Positions 10,148 through 20,226 of a stretch of 64,000 bases of DNA are shown piece by piece. Within the stretch, counting starts at the first letter, position 1; each line of letters begins with the position of its first letter. Source of the stretch: Kluyvera ascorbata ATCC 33433 (GTDB lineage: Bacteria; Pseudomonadota; Gammaproteobacteria; Enterobacterales; Enterobacteriaceae); assembly GCF_000735365.1 (NCBI RefSeq), contig NZ_JMPL01000014.1:1-64000 (forward strand), given 5' to 3'. The notes beneath the pieces are model-generated. The model searched no databases, was not told the origin of the DNA, and saw only the letters and a program-made list of their open reading frames with translations. A program made the translations under genes and the position numbers.

Positions 10148-11026
10148 TTAGATATGACCGTCTCTGACCAGTTGGTGCAGACAGTCGTGCAGCAGCTGCA
10201 AAGGGCTACCGCTAACCGGAGGCTCGCTGGCAATAAGTGATACCTGGCGATAGAACGGGGGTTCCAGCGGCACCGAGCGTAGCGGTTGTTCCAGCGTTTT
10301 CAGGGTCAGTTCCGGCAGCAACGCGATGCCCAACCCCTGACGGATAAAGCTCATTGCCGTGGTAGGGTGGTTAAATTCATATTTAATGTTGGGGGTAATA
10401 TTCATCCCGGCGAACAGCGACATGATGCTCATTTCATAGCGCCCTTTACTGACAATCAGGGGCTCGTCGAACAGTGCGTTTAGCGAAATGGATTTTTTTC
10501 CCGCAAAGGGATGATTATCGGGCACGACTACGGCAAATCTGTCTTTATAAACCGGAGCCACAAACATGCCTTCTGCTGGAATATGTACAAAACCGGCGTC
10601 GATATTATTTTCGCGAATAGCATCGATAATCTCCGAGCTATTGGCTTCGTGGGGGACAATTTTTATATTCGGATGGTGTTGTTCAAAATAACGTACCACC
10701 TCCGGTAATATGCTGGCGCAAATACTGGGGAAGCAGCCTATGCGCAGCAAGCGAAGAGGCGTTTTTTTCTCCTGCTCGGCAATTTCTTTGACCGCGCTGA
10801 CTTCGTTCATCAGGCGACGAAGGTGAGCCACGATACGGACGCCAGCTACCGTCAGCGTAATGGCTTTACGGCGCTCGCGCACCAGAATGGCGACGCCCAG
10901 TTCCTCTTCCAGTGCTGAAATAGCCTGGCTAACGGCGGACTGGGTCATATACAGTCGTTTACCCGCTTCGGTAAATGCCCCGCATTCGAGGACCGTTAAC
11001 AGTGCGCCGATCTGCGTTAACGTCAT
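10148..11026 (-). CDS. LysR-family transcriptional regulator
   Basis: A 292-residue LysR-type regulator. The N-terminal winged helix-turn-helix covers about residues 1-60 (TLTQIGALLTVLECGAFTEAG, then TQSAVSQAISALEEELGV). A periplasmic-binding-like effector domain follows (RIGCFPSICASILPEVVRYFE, FRQGLGIALLPE). It is divergent from the MFS transporter at 11212, with 185 bases between the starts, so it most likely controls that transporter and itself. The effector is unknown. It lies upstream of glpA on the same strand but is separated from it by the GlpR-like sites, so it is probably not part of the glp operon. Confidence 0.9.
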   Translation of the reverse strand: MTLTQIGALLTVLECGAFTEAGKRLYMTQSAVSQAISALEEELGVAILVRERRKAITLTVAGVRIVAHLRRLMNEVSAVKEIAEQEKKTPLRLLRIGCFPSICASILPEVVRYFEQHHPNIKIVPHEANSSEIIDAIRENNIDAGFVHIPAEGMFVAPVYKDRFAVVVPDNHPFAGKKSISLNALFDEPLIVSKGRYEMSIMSLFAGMNITPNIKYEFNHPTTAMSFIRQGLGIALLPELTLKTLEQPLRSVPLEPPFYRQVSLIASEPPVSGSPLQLLHDCLHQLVRDGHI

Positions 11027-11043
11027 TAGTTTTTCCTAACTAA
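11026..11043. promoter_or_regulatory. Possible LysR binding site in the divergent promoter region
   Basis: TTAGTTTTTCCTAACTAA is an imperfect palindrome of the T-N11-A type used by LysR regulators. It overlaps the start of the regulator gene, fitting autoregulation. The match is to a loose class consensus only. Confidence 0.3.
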
Positions 11044-11211
11044 AGTCATTAAAACGATTAATTTTACTAATTTATATCGCCTGCCTATAATTTTTTCTAC
11101 GGACTCAATCACAAAATCACGCACGCAATTATTTGTGTTTTTAATGCATTCTTGAATTATATATTCGTGATGAATGTGATAATGCGCGACGTTTAATTAG
11201 GTTGCATATCA

Positions 11212-12402
11212 ATGAAAGAGAAATTATGGACTAAAGATTTTTGGGCAATCACGATTATTAGCTTTATTATCTTCTTCGTATTTTATGTTCTTCTCACGCT
11301 CCTGCCGATTTATATCGCCGATAACCTCCACGCCACCGCGGACAAAGCCGGGCTGCTGGTGACCTTCTTCCTGGCCGCCGCGATAATCGTGCGTCCGTTC
11401 GCTGGACAATGGGTGGGAAAATACTCAAACAAAACGATTCTGATGCTCTCCTCCCTGGCGTTTTTAGCGGTAACTGCGCTGTATCCGTTCTGTCATTCCA
11501 TTGAAGCACTGCTTTTTATTCGCGTGCTGCACGGTATTACTTTTGGGGTGATTACTACGGTGAAGGGCACTATCTCTGCGCGCCTGATTCCTGCTTCCCG
11601 ACGTGGGGAAGGCATCAGCTTTTTCTCTTTAGCCATGGGGCTGGCGATGGTCGTTGGGCCGTGGATTGGCCTGAACATGGCGCGGCATAGTGCGTTTACC
11701 CAGGCGTTCTGGATGTGTACCGTGGTCTCGGCGATAGGCATCGTACTGTCGCTGATTGTCCGCGTGCCGCCGGTTATTCGTCATGCCGATGGTTCTCAGC
11801 CAAAGCTGGGTTTCTCAGCCATGTTCGACCGCGCGGCCATGCCGTTTGCGCTGGTCACGTTCTTTATGACCTTCTCCTACGCTGGAGTCTCCGCGTTTCT
11901 CGCCCTGTATGCTCGCGAACTGGACCTGATGGCCGCGGCTAGCAACTTCCTGCTGTGCTACGCCATTTTCCTGATGATCTGCCGCGCCTTTACCGGCAAC
12001 ATCTGCGATAAAAAGGGGCCGAAATACGTGGTTTATCCTTGCCTGCTGGCGTTCACTATCGGCCTGGTGGTACTGGGCTACACTCACGGCAGCGCATCGA
12101 TGATTCTTGCGGGGGCGTTAATTGGCATCGGCTACGGTTCAGTGACGCCTATCTTCCAGACGCAGATTATCAGTTCGGTTGAACCGCATAAAATCGGCGT
12201 GGCGAACTCGTTGTTCTTCAATGCGATGGATGCCGGGCTGGCAATTGGCGCTTTCGTGATGGGGATGATGGTGGAAGGGGTGGGCTATCGCGCCATTTAT
12301 CTGGTTGGGGCGCTGCTGGTGGTGTTGGCCGGGGCGCTATACATCTTGCAGATAAAGCGCCGTGGCGCGATGCCGCTAGTGAGTGCACACGAAGTGCACT
12401 AA
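11212..12402 (+). CDS. MFS transporter, unknown substrate
   Basis: A 396-residue major facilitator superfamily protein with about 12 hydrophobic segments and a central loop near residue 190. The family motif between helices 2 and 3 is recognisable in degenerate form (RPFAGQWVGKYSNK near residue 63), and a similar RAFTGNICDKKGPKYVVYP repeat starts the second half. It resembles the YfcJ/YhhS type of drug/metabolite exporters, but I do not know the substrate. It is divergent from a LysR regulator, a common arrangement for an inducible transporter. It ends 3 bases from the convergent yfaE stop. Confidence 0.85.
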   Translation: MKEKLWTKDFWAITIISFIIFFVFYVLLTLLPIYIADNLHATADKAGLLVTFFLAAAIIVRPFAGQWVGKYSNKTILMLSSLAFLAVTALYPFCHSIEALLFIRVLHGITFGVITTVKGTISARLIPASRRGEGISFFSLAMGLAMVVGPWIGLNMARHSAFTQAFWMCTVVSAIGIVLSLIVRVPPVIRHADGSQPKLGFSAMFDRAAMPFALVTFFMTFSYAGVSAFLALYARELDLMAAASNFLLCYAIFLMICRAFTGNICDKKGPKYVVYPCLLAFTIGLVVLGYTHGSASMILAGALIGIGYGSVTPIFQTQIISSVEPHKIGVANSLFFNAMDAGLAIGAFVMGMMVEGVGYRAIYLVGALLVVLAGALYILQIKRRGAMPLVSAHEVH

Positions 12403-12405
12403 CCG

Positions 12406-12660
12406 TTACATCTCAATTTCGATATCACCCTTTGCCCTGCAGCAGCAGGGCAAAATTTCACCCGGCTGGATAAAGGCCAGCGGTTCGGTCAGCCAGTCGA
12501 CCTGGCCTGAAACTAACCGCGTGCGGCAGGAGCCGCAGTAGCCTTCGCGGCACTGGTATTCGACCTCAACGTTGTGAGACTCCAGCGCCGCCAGCAGGGA
12601 AGGGTGTTCATCCTGGCACTGCAAACGCGTGCCAGAGATGCGCAGAAAAACGCGGCTCAT
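12406..12660 (-). CDS. yfaE: YfaE, 2Fe-2S ferredoxin for NrdB cofactor maintenance
   Basis: An 84-residue plant-type [2Fe-2S] ferredoxin, identical in length to E. coli YfaE. The cluster motif CREGYCGSC and the later CCC segment (ILPCCCRAKGD) provide the cysteine ligands. In E. coli it donates electrons for maintenance of the diferric-tyrosyl radical of NrdB. Its ATG overlaps the nrdB stop by one base, so it is the last gene of the nrdAB-yfaE operon. Codon use and length look normal. Confidence 0.97.
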   Translation of the reverse strand: MSRVFLRISGTRLQCQDEHPSLLAALESHNVEVEYQCREGYCGSCRTRLVSGQVDWLTEPLAFIQPGEILPCCCRAKGDIEIEM

Positions 12661-13790
12661 TAGAGCTGGAAGTCGCTGAGATCGTCAGTATTGACTTCCG
12701 AGTCAATCTGGCCGACCAGATAAGAGCTGACTTCCACTTCCTGCGGGGCAACCTGCACGTTATCGGACACCAGCCAGGTGTTGATCCAGGGGATTGGGTT
12801 AGATCGGGTCTGGAACGGCAGATCCAGGCCAACCGCCTGCATACGGATGTTGGTGATGTACTCAACGTACTGGCAGAGAATGTCTTTGTTCAGGCCAATC
12901 ATCGAGCCGTCGCGGAACAGATAATCCGCCCACTCTTTTTCCTGCACGGCAGCCTGGACGAACAGGTCATAGCATTCCTGTTTGCACTCTTCAGCAATCT
13001 CCGCCATTTCCGGGTCATCCGCGCCGCTGCGCAGCAGGTTCAGCATGTGCTGGGTACCGGTGAGGTGCAGCGCTTCATCGCGGGCGATCAGACGAATAAT
13101 CTTGGCGTTGCCTTCCATCAGTTCGCGCTCGGCGAAGGCGAAGGAGCAGGCGAAGCTGACGTAGAAGCGAATCGCTTCCAGTGCGTTCACGCTCATCAGG
13201 CAGATGTAGAGTTTCTTTTTCAGCTCGCGCAGATTCACGGTCACGGTTTTGCCGTTGACGGTGTGGGTACCTTCGCCCAGCAGGTGCCAGTAGCTGGTCA
13301 TCTCGATCAGCTCGTCGTAATAGCTGGAGATACCTTCCGCACGCTTCTGGATCTGCTCGTTGGTAACGATGTCATCAAACACAATCGCCGGATCGTTGAC
13401 GATGTTGCGGATGATGTGGGTATAAGAGCGTGAGTGGATGGTTTCAGAGAACGCCCACGTTTCAACCCAGGTTTCCAGTTCCGGAATGGAAATCAGCGGC
13501 AGCAGCGCGACGTTCGGGCTGCGGCCCTGGATGGAGTCCAGCAGGGTTTGATACTTCAGGTTGCTGATGAAGATATGCTTTTCGTGTTCCGGCAGCGCCT
13601 GGTAGTCGATACGGTCGCGGGACACGTCAACTTCTTCCGGACGCCAGAAGAAGGAGAGCTGCTTTTCAATCAGTTTTTCGAAGATGTCATATTTTTGCTG
13701 GTCGTAGCGTGCCACGTTGACCGGCTGGCCAAAGAACATCGGCTCTTTGAGCTGATCGTTTTTCGTCTGTGAAAAAGTGGTGTATGCCAT
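12660..13790 (-). CDS. nrdB: NrdB, class Ia ribonucleotide reductase beta subunit
   Basis: A 376-residue diiron-tyrosyl-radical subunit, the same length and nearly identical to E. coli NrdB. The radical tyrosine lies in [16 protein letters not shown] (equivalent of Tyr122), which also holds the Glu and His iron ligands. Further ligands lie in the ARDEALH segment. The C-terminal tail DLSDFQL is the NrdA-docking peptide. I use ATG 13790 (MAYTTFSQ) because AGGA lies 9 bases upstream; the upstream in-frame TTG adds three residues without support. It follows nrdA by about 150 bases and overlaps yfaE. Confidence 0.98.
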   Translation of the reverse strand: MAYTTFSQTKNDQLKEPMFFGQPVNVARYDQQKYDIFEKLIEKQLSFFWRPEEVDVSRDRIDYQALPEHEKHIFISNLKYQTLLDSIQGRSPNVALLPLISIPELETWVETWAFSETIHSRSYTHIIRNIVNDPAIVFDDIVTNEQIQKRAEGISSYYDELIEMTSYWHLLGEGTHTVNGKTVTVNLRELKKKLYICLMSVNALEAIRFYVSFACSFAFAERELMEGNAKIIRLIARDEALHLTGTQHMLNLLRSGADDPEMAEIAEECKQECYDLFVQAAVQEKEWADYLFRDGSMIGLNKDILCQYVEYITNIRMQAVGLDLPFQTRSNPIPWINTWLVSDNVQVAPQEVEVSSYLVGQIDSEVNTDDLSDFQL

Positions 13791-13939
13791 TGATGTCAAT
13801 CCTGTCTGGAGAGTAATGCCGGATGGCGGTTACTTACCTGCTTACAATATCATCGCAAAAAAATCCGTACACCGAATAAGGTTTTGGTCGATACGGAAAT
13901 CAAAGGCCGGGTCAGCGTGTCGCTGCCCGGCAATCGTTA

Positions 13940-16225
13940 TTAGATCTTACAAGCGCCGCTTTCGCAGCCGTCATCCTGAATGGATGGAGCCAGATCGTCC
14001 TGCGCATCTTCTGCACCGTCACGGGTGTTCTGGTAGTACAGGGTCTTCACGCCAAATTTGTAGGCGGTGAGCAGGTCCTTCAACAGCTGCTGCATCGGGA
14101 CTTTGCCAGATGGGAAGCGCGTTGGGTCATAGTTGGTGTTCGCAGAGATCGACTGGTCGATAAACTTCTGCATGATACCAACCAGCTGCAGGTAGCCGTC
14201 GTTGTTTGGCATTTCCCACAGCAGCTCGTAAGCGTTGTGCAGGTGCTCGTAGTCCGGCACTACCTGGCGCAGGATCCCGTCTTTCGACGCTTTGATGCTC
14301 ACGTAGCCGCGCGGTGGCTCGATGCCGTTGGTGGCGTTGGAGATCTGCGAAGAGGTCTCGGACGGCATCAGGGCAGAGAGCGTGGAGTTACGCAGGCCGT
14401 GCGTCTTAATGGACTCACGCAGAGCTTCCCAATCCAGATGCAGCGGCTCGTTAGTAATCGCATCCAGGTCTTTCTTATAGGTGTCGATCGGCAGAATGCC
14501 CTGCGAGTAGGTGGTTTCGTTGAACCACGGGCATGCGCCTTGCTCTTTCGCCAGCTCGTTGGAGGCCTTCAGCAGGTAGTACTGAATAGCTTCAAAGGTC
14601 TGGTGCGTCAGGTTGTTGGCGCTGCCGTCGGAGTAGCGCTTGCCGTTTTTCGCCAGCCAGTAGGCGTAGTTGATAACACCAATACCCAGCGTACGACGGC
14701 CCATTGCGCCACGTTCAGCGGCTTTAATTGGGTAGTCCTGGTAGTCCAGCAGGGCATCCAGTGCGCGCACTGCCAGTACGGCCAGCTCTTCCAGCTCGTC
14801 CAGGCTATTGATAGCACCCAGGTTGAACGCGGACAGCGTACACAGGGCGATTTCGCCGTTTTCGTCGTTCACATCGTCCAGCGGTTTGGTCGGCAGAGCG
14901 ATTTCCAGGCACAGGTTAGACTGGCGTACCGGCGCGACAACCGGGTCAAACGGGCTGTGGGTGTTGCAGTGGTCAACGTTCTGAATGTAGATACGGCCGG
15001 TAGAAGCACGTTCCTGCATCATCAGGGAGAACAGTTCAACCGCTTTCACGCGCTGTTTGCGAATGCTGTCGTCGTTTTCATATTTAGTGTACAGACGCTC
15101 GAACTCGTCCTGGTCGGCGAAGAACGCGTCGTACAGGCCAGGGACGTCGGACGGGCTGAACAGCGTGATGTCGCCGCCTTTCAGCAGGCGGGTGTACATC
15201 AGCTTGTTGATCTGTACGCCGTAGTCCATGTGACGCACGCGGTTGCCTTCAACGCCGCGGTTGTTTTTCAGTACCAGCAGGCTTTCGACTTCCAGGTGCC
15301 ACATTGGGTAGAACAGGGTGGCCGCACCACCGCGTACGCCGCCCTGAGAGCAGGATTTTACCGCTGTCTGGAAGTGCTTGTAGAATGGAATACAGCCGGT
15401 GTGGAACGCTTCACCGCCGCGAATCGGGCTACCCAGCGCACGAATGCGGCCGGCGTTGATACCGATACCGGCACGCTGGGAAACGTATTTCACAATTGCG
15501 CTGGAGGTGGCGTTGATGGAATCCAGGCTGTCGCCGCACTCGATCAGGACGCAGGAGCTAAACTGACGAGTTGGGGTACGCACGCCGGACATAATCGGCG
15601 TAGGCAGAGAAATTTTGAACGTGGAAACCGCATCATAGAAGCGCTTCACGTAGCTCAGGCGGGTTTCACGTGGGTAGTTCGAGAACAGGCACGCGGCCAC
15701 CAGAATATAGAGGAACTGAGCGCTCTCGTAGATTTCGCCGGTAACGCGGTTCTGTACCAGGTATTTACCTTCCAGCTGCTTAACCGCTGCGTAGGAGAAG
15801 GTCATATCACGGTCGTGAACAATGAACGAGTCCATCTGCTTGAACTCTTCTTCCGTATAGTCTTCCAGCAGATGATTGTCGTATTTACCCAGGTTAACCA
15901 TGTGTTTGACATGGTCAAGCAGTACCGGTGGCTCAAACTGACCGTAGGCTTTTTTGCGCAGGTGGAACACCGCCAGGCGCGCGGCCAGGTACTGGTAGTC
16001 CGGAGCTTCGCTGGAGATCAGGTCTGCTGCTGCTTTGATAATGGTTTCATGAATGTCGGACGTTTTAATCCCGTCGTAGAACTGGATGTGTGAACGCAGT
16101 TCGACCTGAGAAATCGAAACGTTGTGCAGCCCTTCGGCGGCCCAATCCAGCACGCGATGAATTTTGTCGAGGTTAATGCGTTCTGTGCGGCCGTCACGCT
16201 TAGTCACCAGCAGACTCTGATTCAT
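13940..16225 (-). CDS. nrdA: NrdA, class Ia ribonucleotide reductase alpha subunit
   Basis: A 761-residue catalytic subunit, the same length as E. coli NrdA. The N-terminal ATP-cone covers about residues 5-95. The active-site cysteines are visible in RQFSSCVLIECGD, QSNLCLEIALP (thiyl radical Cys with its Asn and Glu partners) and IALCTLSAFN. The C-terminal CESGACKI tail carries the redox-shuttle cysteine pair. ATG 16225 (MNQSLLVTKRDG) matches the E. coli start; the frame runs 22 codons further upstream into the DnaA-box region and is not coding there. It heads the nrdAB-yfaE operon and is probably controlled by NrdR and DnaA. Confidence 0.98.
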   Translation of the reverse strand: MNQSLLVTKRDGRTERINLDKIHRVLDWAAEGLHNVSISQVELRSHIQFYDGIKTSDIHETIIKAAADLISSEAPDYQYLAARLAVFHLRKKAYGQFEPPVLLDHVKHMVNLGKYDNHLLEDYTEEEFKQMDSFIVHDRDMTFSYAAVKQLEGKYLVQNRVTGEIYESAQFLYILVAACLFSNYPRETRLSYVKRFYDAVSTFKISLPTPIMSGVRTPTRQFSSCVLIECGDSLDSINATSSAIVKYVSQRAGIGINAGRIRALGSPIRGGEAFHTGCIPFYKHFQTAVKSCSQGGVRGGAATLFYPMWHLEVESLLVLKNNRGVEGNRVRHMDYGVQINKLMYTRLLKGGDITLFSPSDVPGLYDAFFADQDEFERLYTKYENDDSIRKQRVKAVELFSLMMQERASTGRIYIQNVDHCNTHSPFDPVVAPVRQSNLCLEIALPTKPLDDVNDENGEIALCTLSAFNLGAINSLDELEELAVLAVRALDALLDYQDYPIKAAERGAMGRRTLGIGVINYAYWLAKNGKRYSDGSANNLTHQTFEAIQYYLLKASNELAKEQGACPWFNETTYSQGILPIDTYKKDLDAITNEPLHLDWEALRESIKTHGLRNSTLSALMPSETSSQISNATNGIEPPRGYVSIKASKDGILRQVVPDYEHLHNAYELLWEMPNNDGYLQLVGIMQKFIDQSISANTNYDPTRFPSGKVPMQQLLKDLLTAYKFGVKTLYYQNTRDGAEDAQDDLAPSIQDDGCESGACKI

Positions 16226-16266
16226 GTGATTTTTACCTGTCCGTGAAAAGGAAAATATCCCCTGAT

Positions 16267-16304
16267 TTATCCACAGTTGCCGTTGTAGCAAAACCTGTGG
16301 ATAA
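16267..16304. promoter_or_regulatory. Two inverted DnaA boxes upstream of nrdA
   Basis: Perfect TTATCCACA at 16267-16275 and its reverse complement TGTGGATAA at 16296-16304, 42-79 bases upstream of the nrdA start. E. coli nrdA is known to be regulated through two DnaA boxes. Confidence 0.85.
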
Positions 16305-16352
16305 ATACTACATGTAGGGGTTCGTTGATTAATTAAACGCTATATGGTGAGT
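16305..16352. promoter_or_regulatory. Tandem NrdR boxes of the nrdA promoter
   Basis: Two 16-bp matches to the NrdR consensus ACACWATATATWGTGT lie at 16305-16320 (11 of 16) and 16337-16352 (12 of 16). Their starts are exactly 32 bases apart, the helical spacing typical of paired NrdR boxes. They lie directly upstream of the DnaA boxes. Confidence 0.75.
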
Positions 16353-16585
16353 ATTCTAGTCTGGATTCTTTTGAGCACAAGGGTTGATTTTGACGTTAAC
16401 TTGAGGTTGATAAAGCGTAAAAAACGCTAAGTCCACGGCGCATAAGGGCTGGCGGGAATGTCAATAATTTGCAAAAAAAAATGAAAATTTGATCGAGTGC
16501 TGATTTCTTCGTCGAAGGGGGAATTTGCGCAATATGATGTGGCGCAATTTTGTTGTAAGCGCCCCCCATGATTGGTAGGCAATAT
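16353..16585. other. AT-rich upstream region of nrdA
   Basis: There is no gene here. It contains an AGCGT-N5-ACGCT inverted repeat near 16415-16428 and a run of nine A followed by AT-rich sequence near 16470-16492. In E. coli the equivalent nrdA upstream region binds several activators. The autotransporter gene yfaL, which lies between nrdA and ubiG in E. coli K-12, is absent. Confidence 0.5.
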
Positions 16586-16668
16586 GTAGGTCGGATAAGC
16601 GAAGCGCCATCCGACATTGATGCTCGGTGCCGGATGGCGGCGCTGGCGCGCCTTATCCGGCCTACAGG
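16586..16668. repeat. REP/BIME pair between ubiG and nrdA
   Basis: Two REP-like palindromic units in opposite orientation: GTAGGTCGGATAAGCG...GCCATCCGAC and GCCGGATGGCGGCGCTG...CCTTATCCGGCCTAC. This is the standard enterobacterial extragenic palindrome, 10 bases beyond the ubiG stop. Confidence 0.85.
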
Positions 16669-16677
16669 TCATGCGTA

Positions 16678-17409
16678 TCAGGCATGGGTTTTGGCGGTGG
16701 TATGCAGCATATAGTTAACATCAACGCCCGGAGCGAGCTTAAAGTGGTTGGTGATGGGGTTGTAGTGCAGGCCAATCATGTGACGCTCTTTCAATACGGT
16801 CTGGTCAACCCAGCTCAGCAGTTCGGCCGGCTTGATGAATTTCTTAATGTCGTGCGTGCCTTTTGGCACCATGCGCAGAATGTATTCCGCGCCGACCACC
16901 GCCATCAGCCAGGATTTGCCGTTGCGGTTGAGCGTGGAGAAGAAGACCTGACCGCCCGGTTTCACCAATTGGGCGCAGGCTTTCACCACCGACTGTGGGT
17001 CCGGAACGTGCTCCAGCATCTCCATGCAGGTCACCACGTCATACTGCCCGGCATGTTTCGCCGCGTGTTCTTCTACCGTTTCCTGCACGTAGTCGACGGG
17101 AATACCGGTTTCTAATGAGTGCAGCTTTGCCACCTGCAGCGGCTCGAAGCCCATATCGAGACCGGTAACTGTCGCGCCTTCACGCGCCATGCTTTCGGCC
17201 AGAATGCCGCCGCCGCAGCCAACGTCCAGCACCTTTTTACCGAACAGGCCGCCGGAGCGTTCGGCGATATAGCCCAGACGCAGCGGGTTAATGCGGTGCA
17301 GAGGTTTAAATTCCCCCTCCAGATCCCACCAACGTGATGCGACGGCCTCGAATTTGGCTATCTCTTCGTGGTCTACGTTGTGCGCTACCGCAGCTTTTTC
17401 GGCATTCAT
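16678..17409 (-). CDS. ubiG: UbiG, ubiquinone biosynthesis O-methyltransferase
   Basis: A 243-residue SAM-dependent methyltransferase (E. coli 240) that carries out both O-methylations in ubiquinone synthesis. Motif I is [16 protein letters not shown] near residue 62, followed by [24 protein letters not shown] and [15 protein letters not shown], the ordered class I methyltransferase motifs. ATG 17409 is the only reasonable start. It is transcribed away from gyrA, with about 160 bases between them holding divergent promoters. Confidence 0.97.
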   Translation of the reverse strand: MNAEKAAVAHNVDHEEIAKFEAVASRWWDLEGEFKPLHRINPLRLGYIAERSGGLFGKKVLDVGCGGGILAESMAREGATVTGLDMGFEPLQVAKLHSLETGIPVDYVQETVEEHAAKHAGQYDVVTCMEMLEHVPDPQSVVKACAQLVKPGGQVFFSTLNRNGKSWLMAVVGAEYILRMVPKGTHDIKKFIKPAELLSWVDQTVLKERHMIGLHYNPITNHFKLAPGVDVNYMLHTTAKTHA

Positions 17410-17516
17410 GGCTGTTCCTGCTCCTTATTTCGTTATTGTCAGCGAGTATATCAGTACCACGGCGTGAATAAAGCGTTCGCGGGGTGCTAATGGGTTTACC
17501 TGTCTTTACGCTAATG

Positions 17517-17525
17517 TGTTATAAT
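17517..17525 (+). promoter_or_regulatory. gyrA promoter, extended -10 element
   Basis: TGTTATAAT is a perfect extended -10 element (TGnTATAAT), 46 bases upstream of the gyrA ATG. A weak -35 (TTTACC) lies near 17495. This organisation suits the supercoiling-sensitive gyrA promoter. Confidence 0.65.
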
Positions 17526-17570
17526 TTGCGACCTTTGAATCCGGGAATACAGTAGAGGGATAGCGGTTAG

Positions 17571-20207
17571 ATGAGCGACCTTGCGAGAGAAATTACACCG
17601 GTCAACATTGAGGAAGAGCTTAAGAACTCTTATCTGGATTACGCGATGTCGGTCATTGTTGGCCGTGCGCTGCCGGATGTCCGAGATGGCCTGAAGCCGG
17701 TACACCGTCGCGTACTTTACGCCATGAACGTATTGGGCAATGACTGGAACAAAGCCTACAAAAAATCAGCCCGTGTCGTGGGTGACGTGATCGGTAAATA
17801 TCACCCGCATGGTGATACTGCCGTCTATGACACTATCGTCCGTATGGCACAGCCATTCTCACTGCGATACATGCTGGTAGATGGTCAAGGTAACTTCGGT
17901 TCTGTCGATGGCGACTCCGCCGCAGCGATGCGTTATACGGAAATCCGTATGTCGAAAATCGCCCATGAGCTGATGGCCGATCTGGAAAAAGAGACGGTGG
18001 ACTTCGTCGATAACTACGACGGCACCGAACGTATTCCAGATGTAATGCCGACCAAAATTCCTAACCTGCTGGTTAACGGTGCCTCTGGTATCGCCGTAGG
18101 TATGGCCACCAACATTCCACCGCACAACCTGACGGAAGTGATCAACGGCTGTCTGGCATATGTCGACAACGAAGACATCACCATCGAAGGTTTGATGGAA
18201 CATATCCCAGGCCCTGATTTCCCGACTGCCGCCATCATTAACGGCCGTCGCGGGATTGAAGAAGCCTATCGTACCGGTCGTGGGAAAGTGTACATTCGCG
18301 CCCGCGCGGAAGTCGAAGCCGACGCCAAAACCGGTCGTGAAACCATCATCGTGCACGAAATTCCGTATCAGGTGAACAAAGCGCGCCTGATCGAGAAAAT
18401 CGCCGAGCTGGTAAAAGATAAACGCGTTGAAGGCATCAGCGCGCTGCGTGACGAGTCTGATAAAGACGGTATGCGCATCGTGATTGAAGTGAAACGCGAC
18501 GCGGTTGGGGAAGTGGTGCTGAACAACCTCTACTCCCAGACTCAGCTGCAGGTTTCCTTCGGTATCAACATGGTTGCACTGCACCATGGTCAGCCGAAGA
18601 TCATGAACCTGAAAGAGATTATCGCTGCGTTCGTGCGCCACCGCCGTGAAGTGGTGACTCGCCGTACCATTTTCGAACTGCGTAAAGCACGCGATCGCGC
18701 CCACATTCTGGAAGCGCTGGCCGTTGCACTGGCTAACATCGACCCGATTATTGAACTGATCCGTCGTGCACCAACCCCGGCCGAAGCGAAAGCGGGCCTG
18801 GTGGCGCAGTCGTGGGAGCTGGGCAACGTTTCTGCGATGCTGGAACGTGCGGGTGATGACGCGGCGCGTCCGGAATGGCTGGAACCTGAGTTTGGCGTTC
18901 GCGACGGTAAATACTACCTGACCGAACAGCAGGCACAGGCGATTCTGGATCTGCGTCTGCAGAAACTGACCGGCCTTGAGCATGAAAAACTGCTCGACGA
19001 GTACAAAGAGCTGCTGGAACAGATAGCAGAACTGCTGCGCATTCTGGGCAGCGCCGAGCGTCTGATGGAAGTGATCCGTGAAGAACTGGAACTGGTTCGC
19101 GAACAGTTCGGTGACGAACGTCGTACTGAAATCACCGCCAACAGCGCCGATATTAATATCGAAGATCTGATCAGCCAGGAAGATGTTGTAGTAACGCTGT
19201 CTCACCAGGGTTACGTCAAATATCAGCCGCTTACCGATTACGAAGCTCAGCGTCGTGGCGGTAAAGGCAAGTCAGCTGCACGTATTAAAGAAGAAGACTT
19301 TATCGACCGCCTGCTGGTGGCCAACACCCACGACACGATCCTCTGCTTCTCCAGCCGTGGTCGTCTGTACTGGATGAAGGTTTATCAGCTGCCGGAAGCT
19401 AGCCGCGGCGCGCGTGGCCGTCCGATCGTCAACCTGCTGCCGCTGGAAGCGAACGAACGTATCACCGCCATCCTGCCGGTACGCGAGTACGAAGAGGGCG
19501 TGAACGTCTTTATGGCGACCGCCAGCGGTACCGTGAAGAAAACGGCGCTGACCGAGTTCAGCCGTCCACGTTCTGCCGGTATTATCGCGGTTAACCTGAA
19601 CGAAGGCGACGAACTGATTGGCGTTGACCTGACCTCCGGTTCCGATGAAGTCATGCTGTTCTCTGCCGCCGGTAAAGTGGTGCGCTTTAAAGAAGATGCC
19701 GTTCGTGCCATGGGTCGTACTGCGACCGGCGTACGCGGTATCAAGCTCGCGGAAAAAGACAGCGTGGTATCGCTGATTGTTCCACGTGGCGAAGGCGCTA
19801 TCCTGACCGTCACCCAGAACGGCTACGGTAAACGTACCGCTGCTGAAGAGTACCCGACCAAGTCGCGTGCGACGCAGGGCGTTATCTCTATCAAAGTCAC
19901 CGAGCGTAACGGCTCCGTGGTGGGCGCGGTACAGGTCGACGACTGTGACCAGATCATGATGATCACCGATGCCGGTACGCTGGTGCGTACCCGCGTGTCG
20001 GAAGTCAGCGTGGTAGGGCGTAACACCCAGGGCGTAATCCTCATCCGTACTGCGGAAGATGAAAACGTCGTGGGCCTGCAGCGCGTGGCCGAACCGGTTG
20101 ACGACGAAGAGCTGGACGCTATCGACGGTAGCGTGGCGGAAGGCGACGATGATATCGCGCCAGAAACCGAGAGCGATGACGACGTAGCGGACGATGCTGA
20201 AGAGTAA
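17571..20207 (+). CDS. gyrA: GyrA, DNA gyrase subunit A
   Basis: An 878-residue type II topoisomerase A subunit (E. coli 875). The catalytic tyrosine is in [13 protein letters not shown] (equivalent of Tyr122). The quinolone-resistance region reads GDTAVYD, so residue 83 is Thr and residue 87 is Asp. E. coli has Ser83, whereas several relatives carry Thr naturally. A C-terminal beta-pinwheel with the GyrA box QRRGGKG follows, then a strongly acidic tail rich in Asp and Glu. GAGGGA lies upstream of ATG 17571. The gene is monocistronic with a strong terminator after it. Confidence 0.98.
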   Translation: MSDLAREITPVNIEEELKNSYLDYAMSVIVGRALPDVRDGLKPVHRRVLYAMNVLGNDWNKAYKKSARVVGDVIGKYHPHGDTAVYDTIVRMAQPFSLRYMLVDGQGNFGSVDGDSAAAMRYTEIRMSKIAHELMADLEKETVDFVDNYDGTERIPDVMPTKIPNLLVNGASGIAVGMATNIPPHNLTEVINGCLAYVDNEDITIEGLMEHIPGPDFPTAAIINGRRGIEEAYRTGRGKVYIRARAEVEADAKTGRETIIVHEIPYQVNKARLIEKIAELVKDKRVEGISALRDESDKDGMRIVIEVKRDAVGEVVLNNLYSQTQLQVSFGINMVALHHGQPKIMNLKEIIAAFVRHRREVVTRRTIFELRKARDRAHILEALAVALANIDPIIELIRRAPTPAEAKAGLVAQSWELGNVSAMLERAGDDAARPEWLEPEFGVRDGKYYLTEQQAQAILDLRLQKLTGLEHEKLLDEYKELLEQIAELLRILGSAERLMEVIREELELVREQFGDERRTEITANSADINIEDLISQEDVVVTLSHQGYVKYQPLTDYEAQRRGGKGKSAARIKEEDFIDRLLVANTHDTILCFSSRGRLYWMKVYQLPEASRGARGRPIVNLLPLEANERITAILPVREYEEGVNVFMATASGTVKKTALTEFSRPRSAGIIAVNLNEGDELIGVDLTSGSDEVMLFSAAGKVVRFKEDAVRAMGRTATGVRGIKLAEKDSVVSLIVPRGEGAILTVTQNGYGKRTAAEEYPTKSRATQGVISIKVTERNGSVVGAVQVDDCDQIMMITDAGTLVRTRVSEVSVVGRNTQGVILIRTAEDENVVGLQRVAEPVDDEELDAIDGSVAEGDDDIAPETESDDDVADDAEE

Positions 20208-20226
20208 TCGTTGAGCAACGTTGAGA

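Noticed and set aside
17817-17831. GyrA Thr83 as a quinolone-resistance mutation
   Set aside because: Thr is the natural residue in several Enterobacteriaceae and is not the Ile or Leu usually selected by quinolones.
17859-19205. Long open frame on the minus strand opposite gyrA (also 14237-16093 opposite nrdA and 51968-53191 opposite the GH28 gene)
   Set aside because: These are antisense shadows of strongly coding genes with high third-position bias. They have no ribosome sites, no recognisable domains and biased composition rich in Val, Gln, Phe and His.
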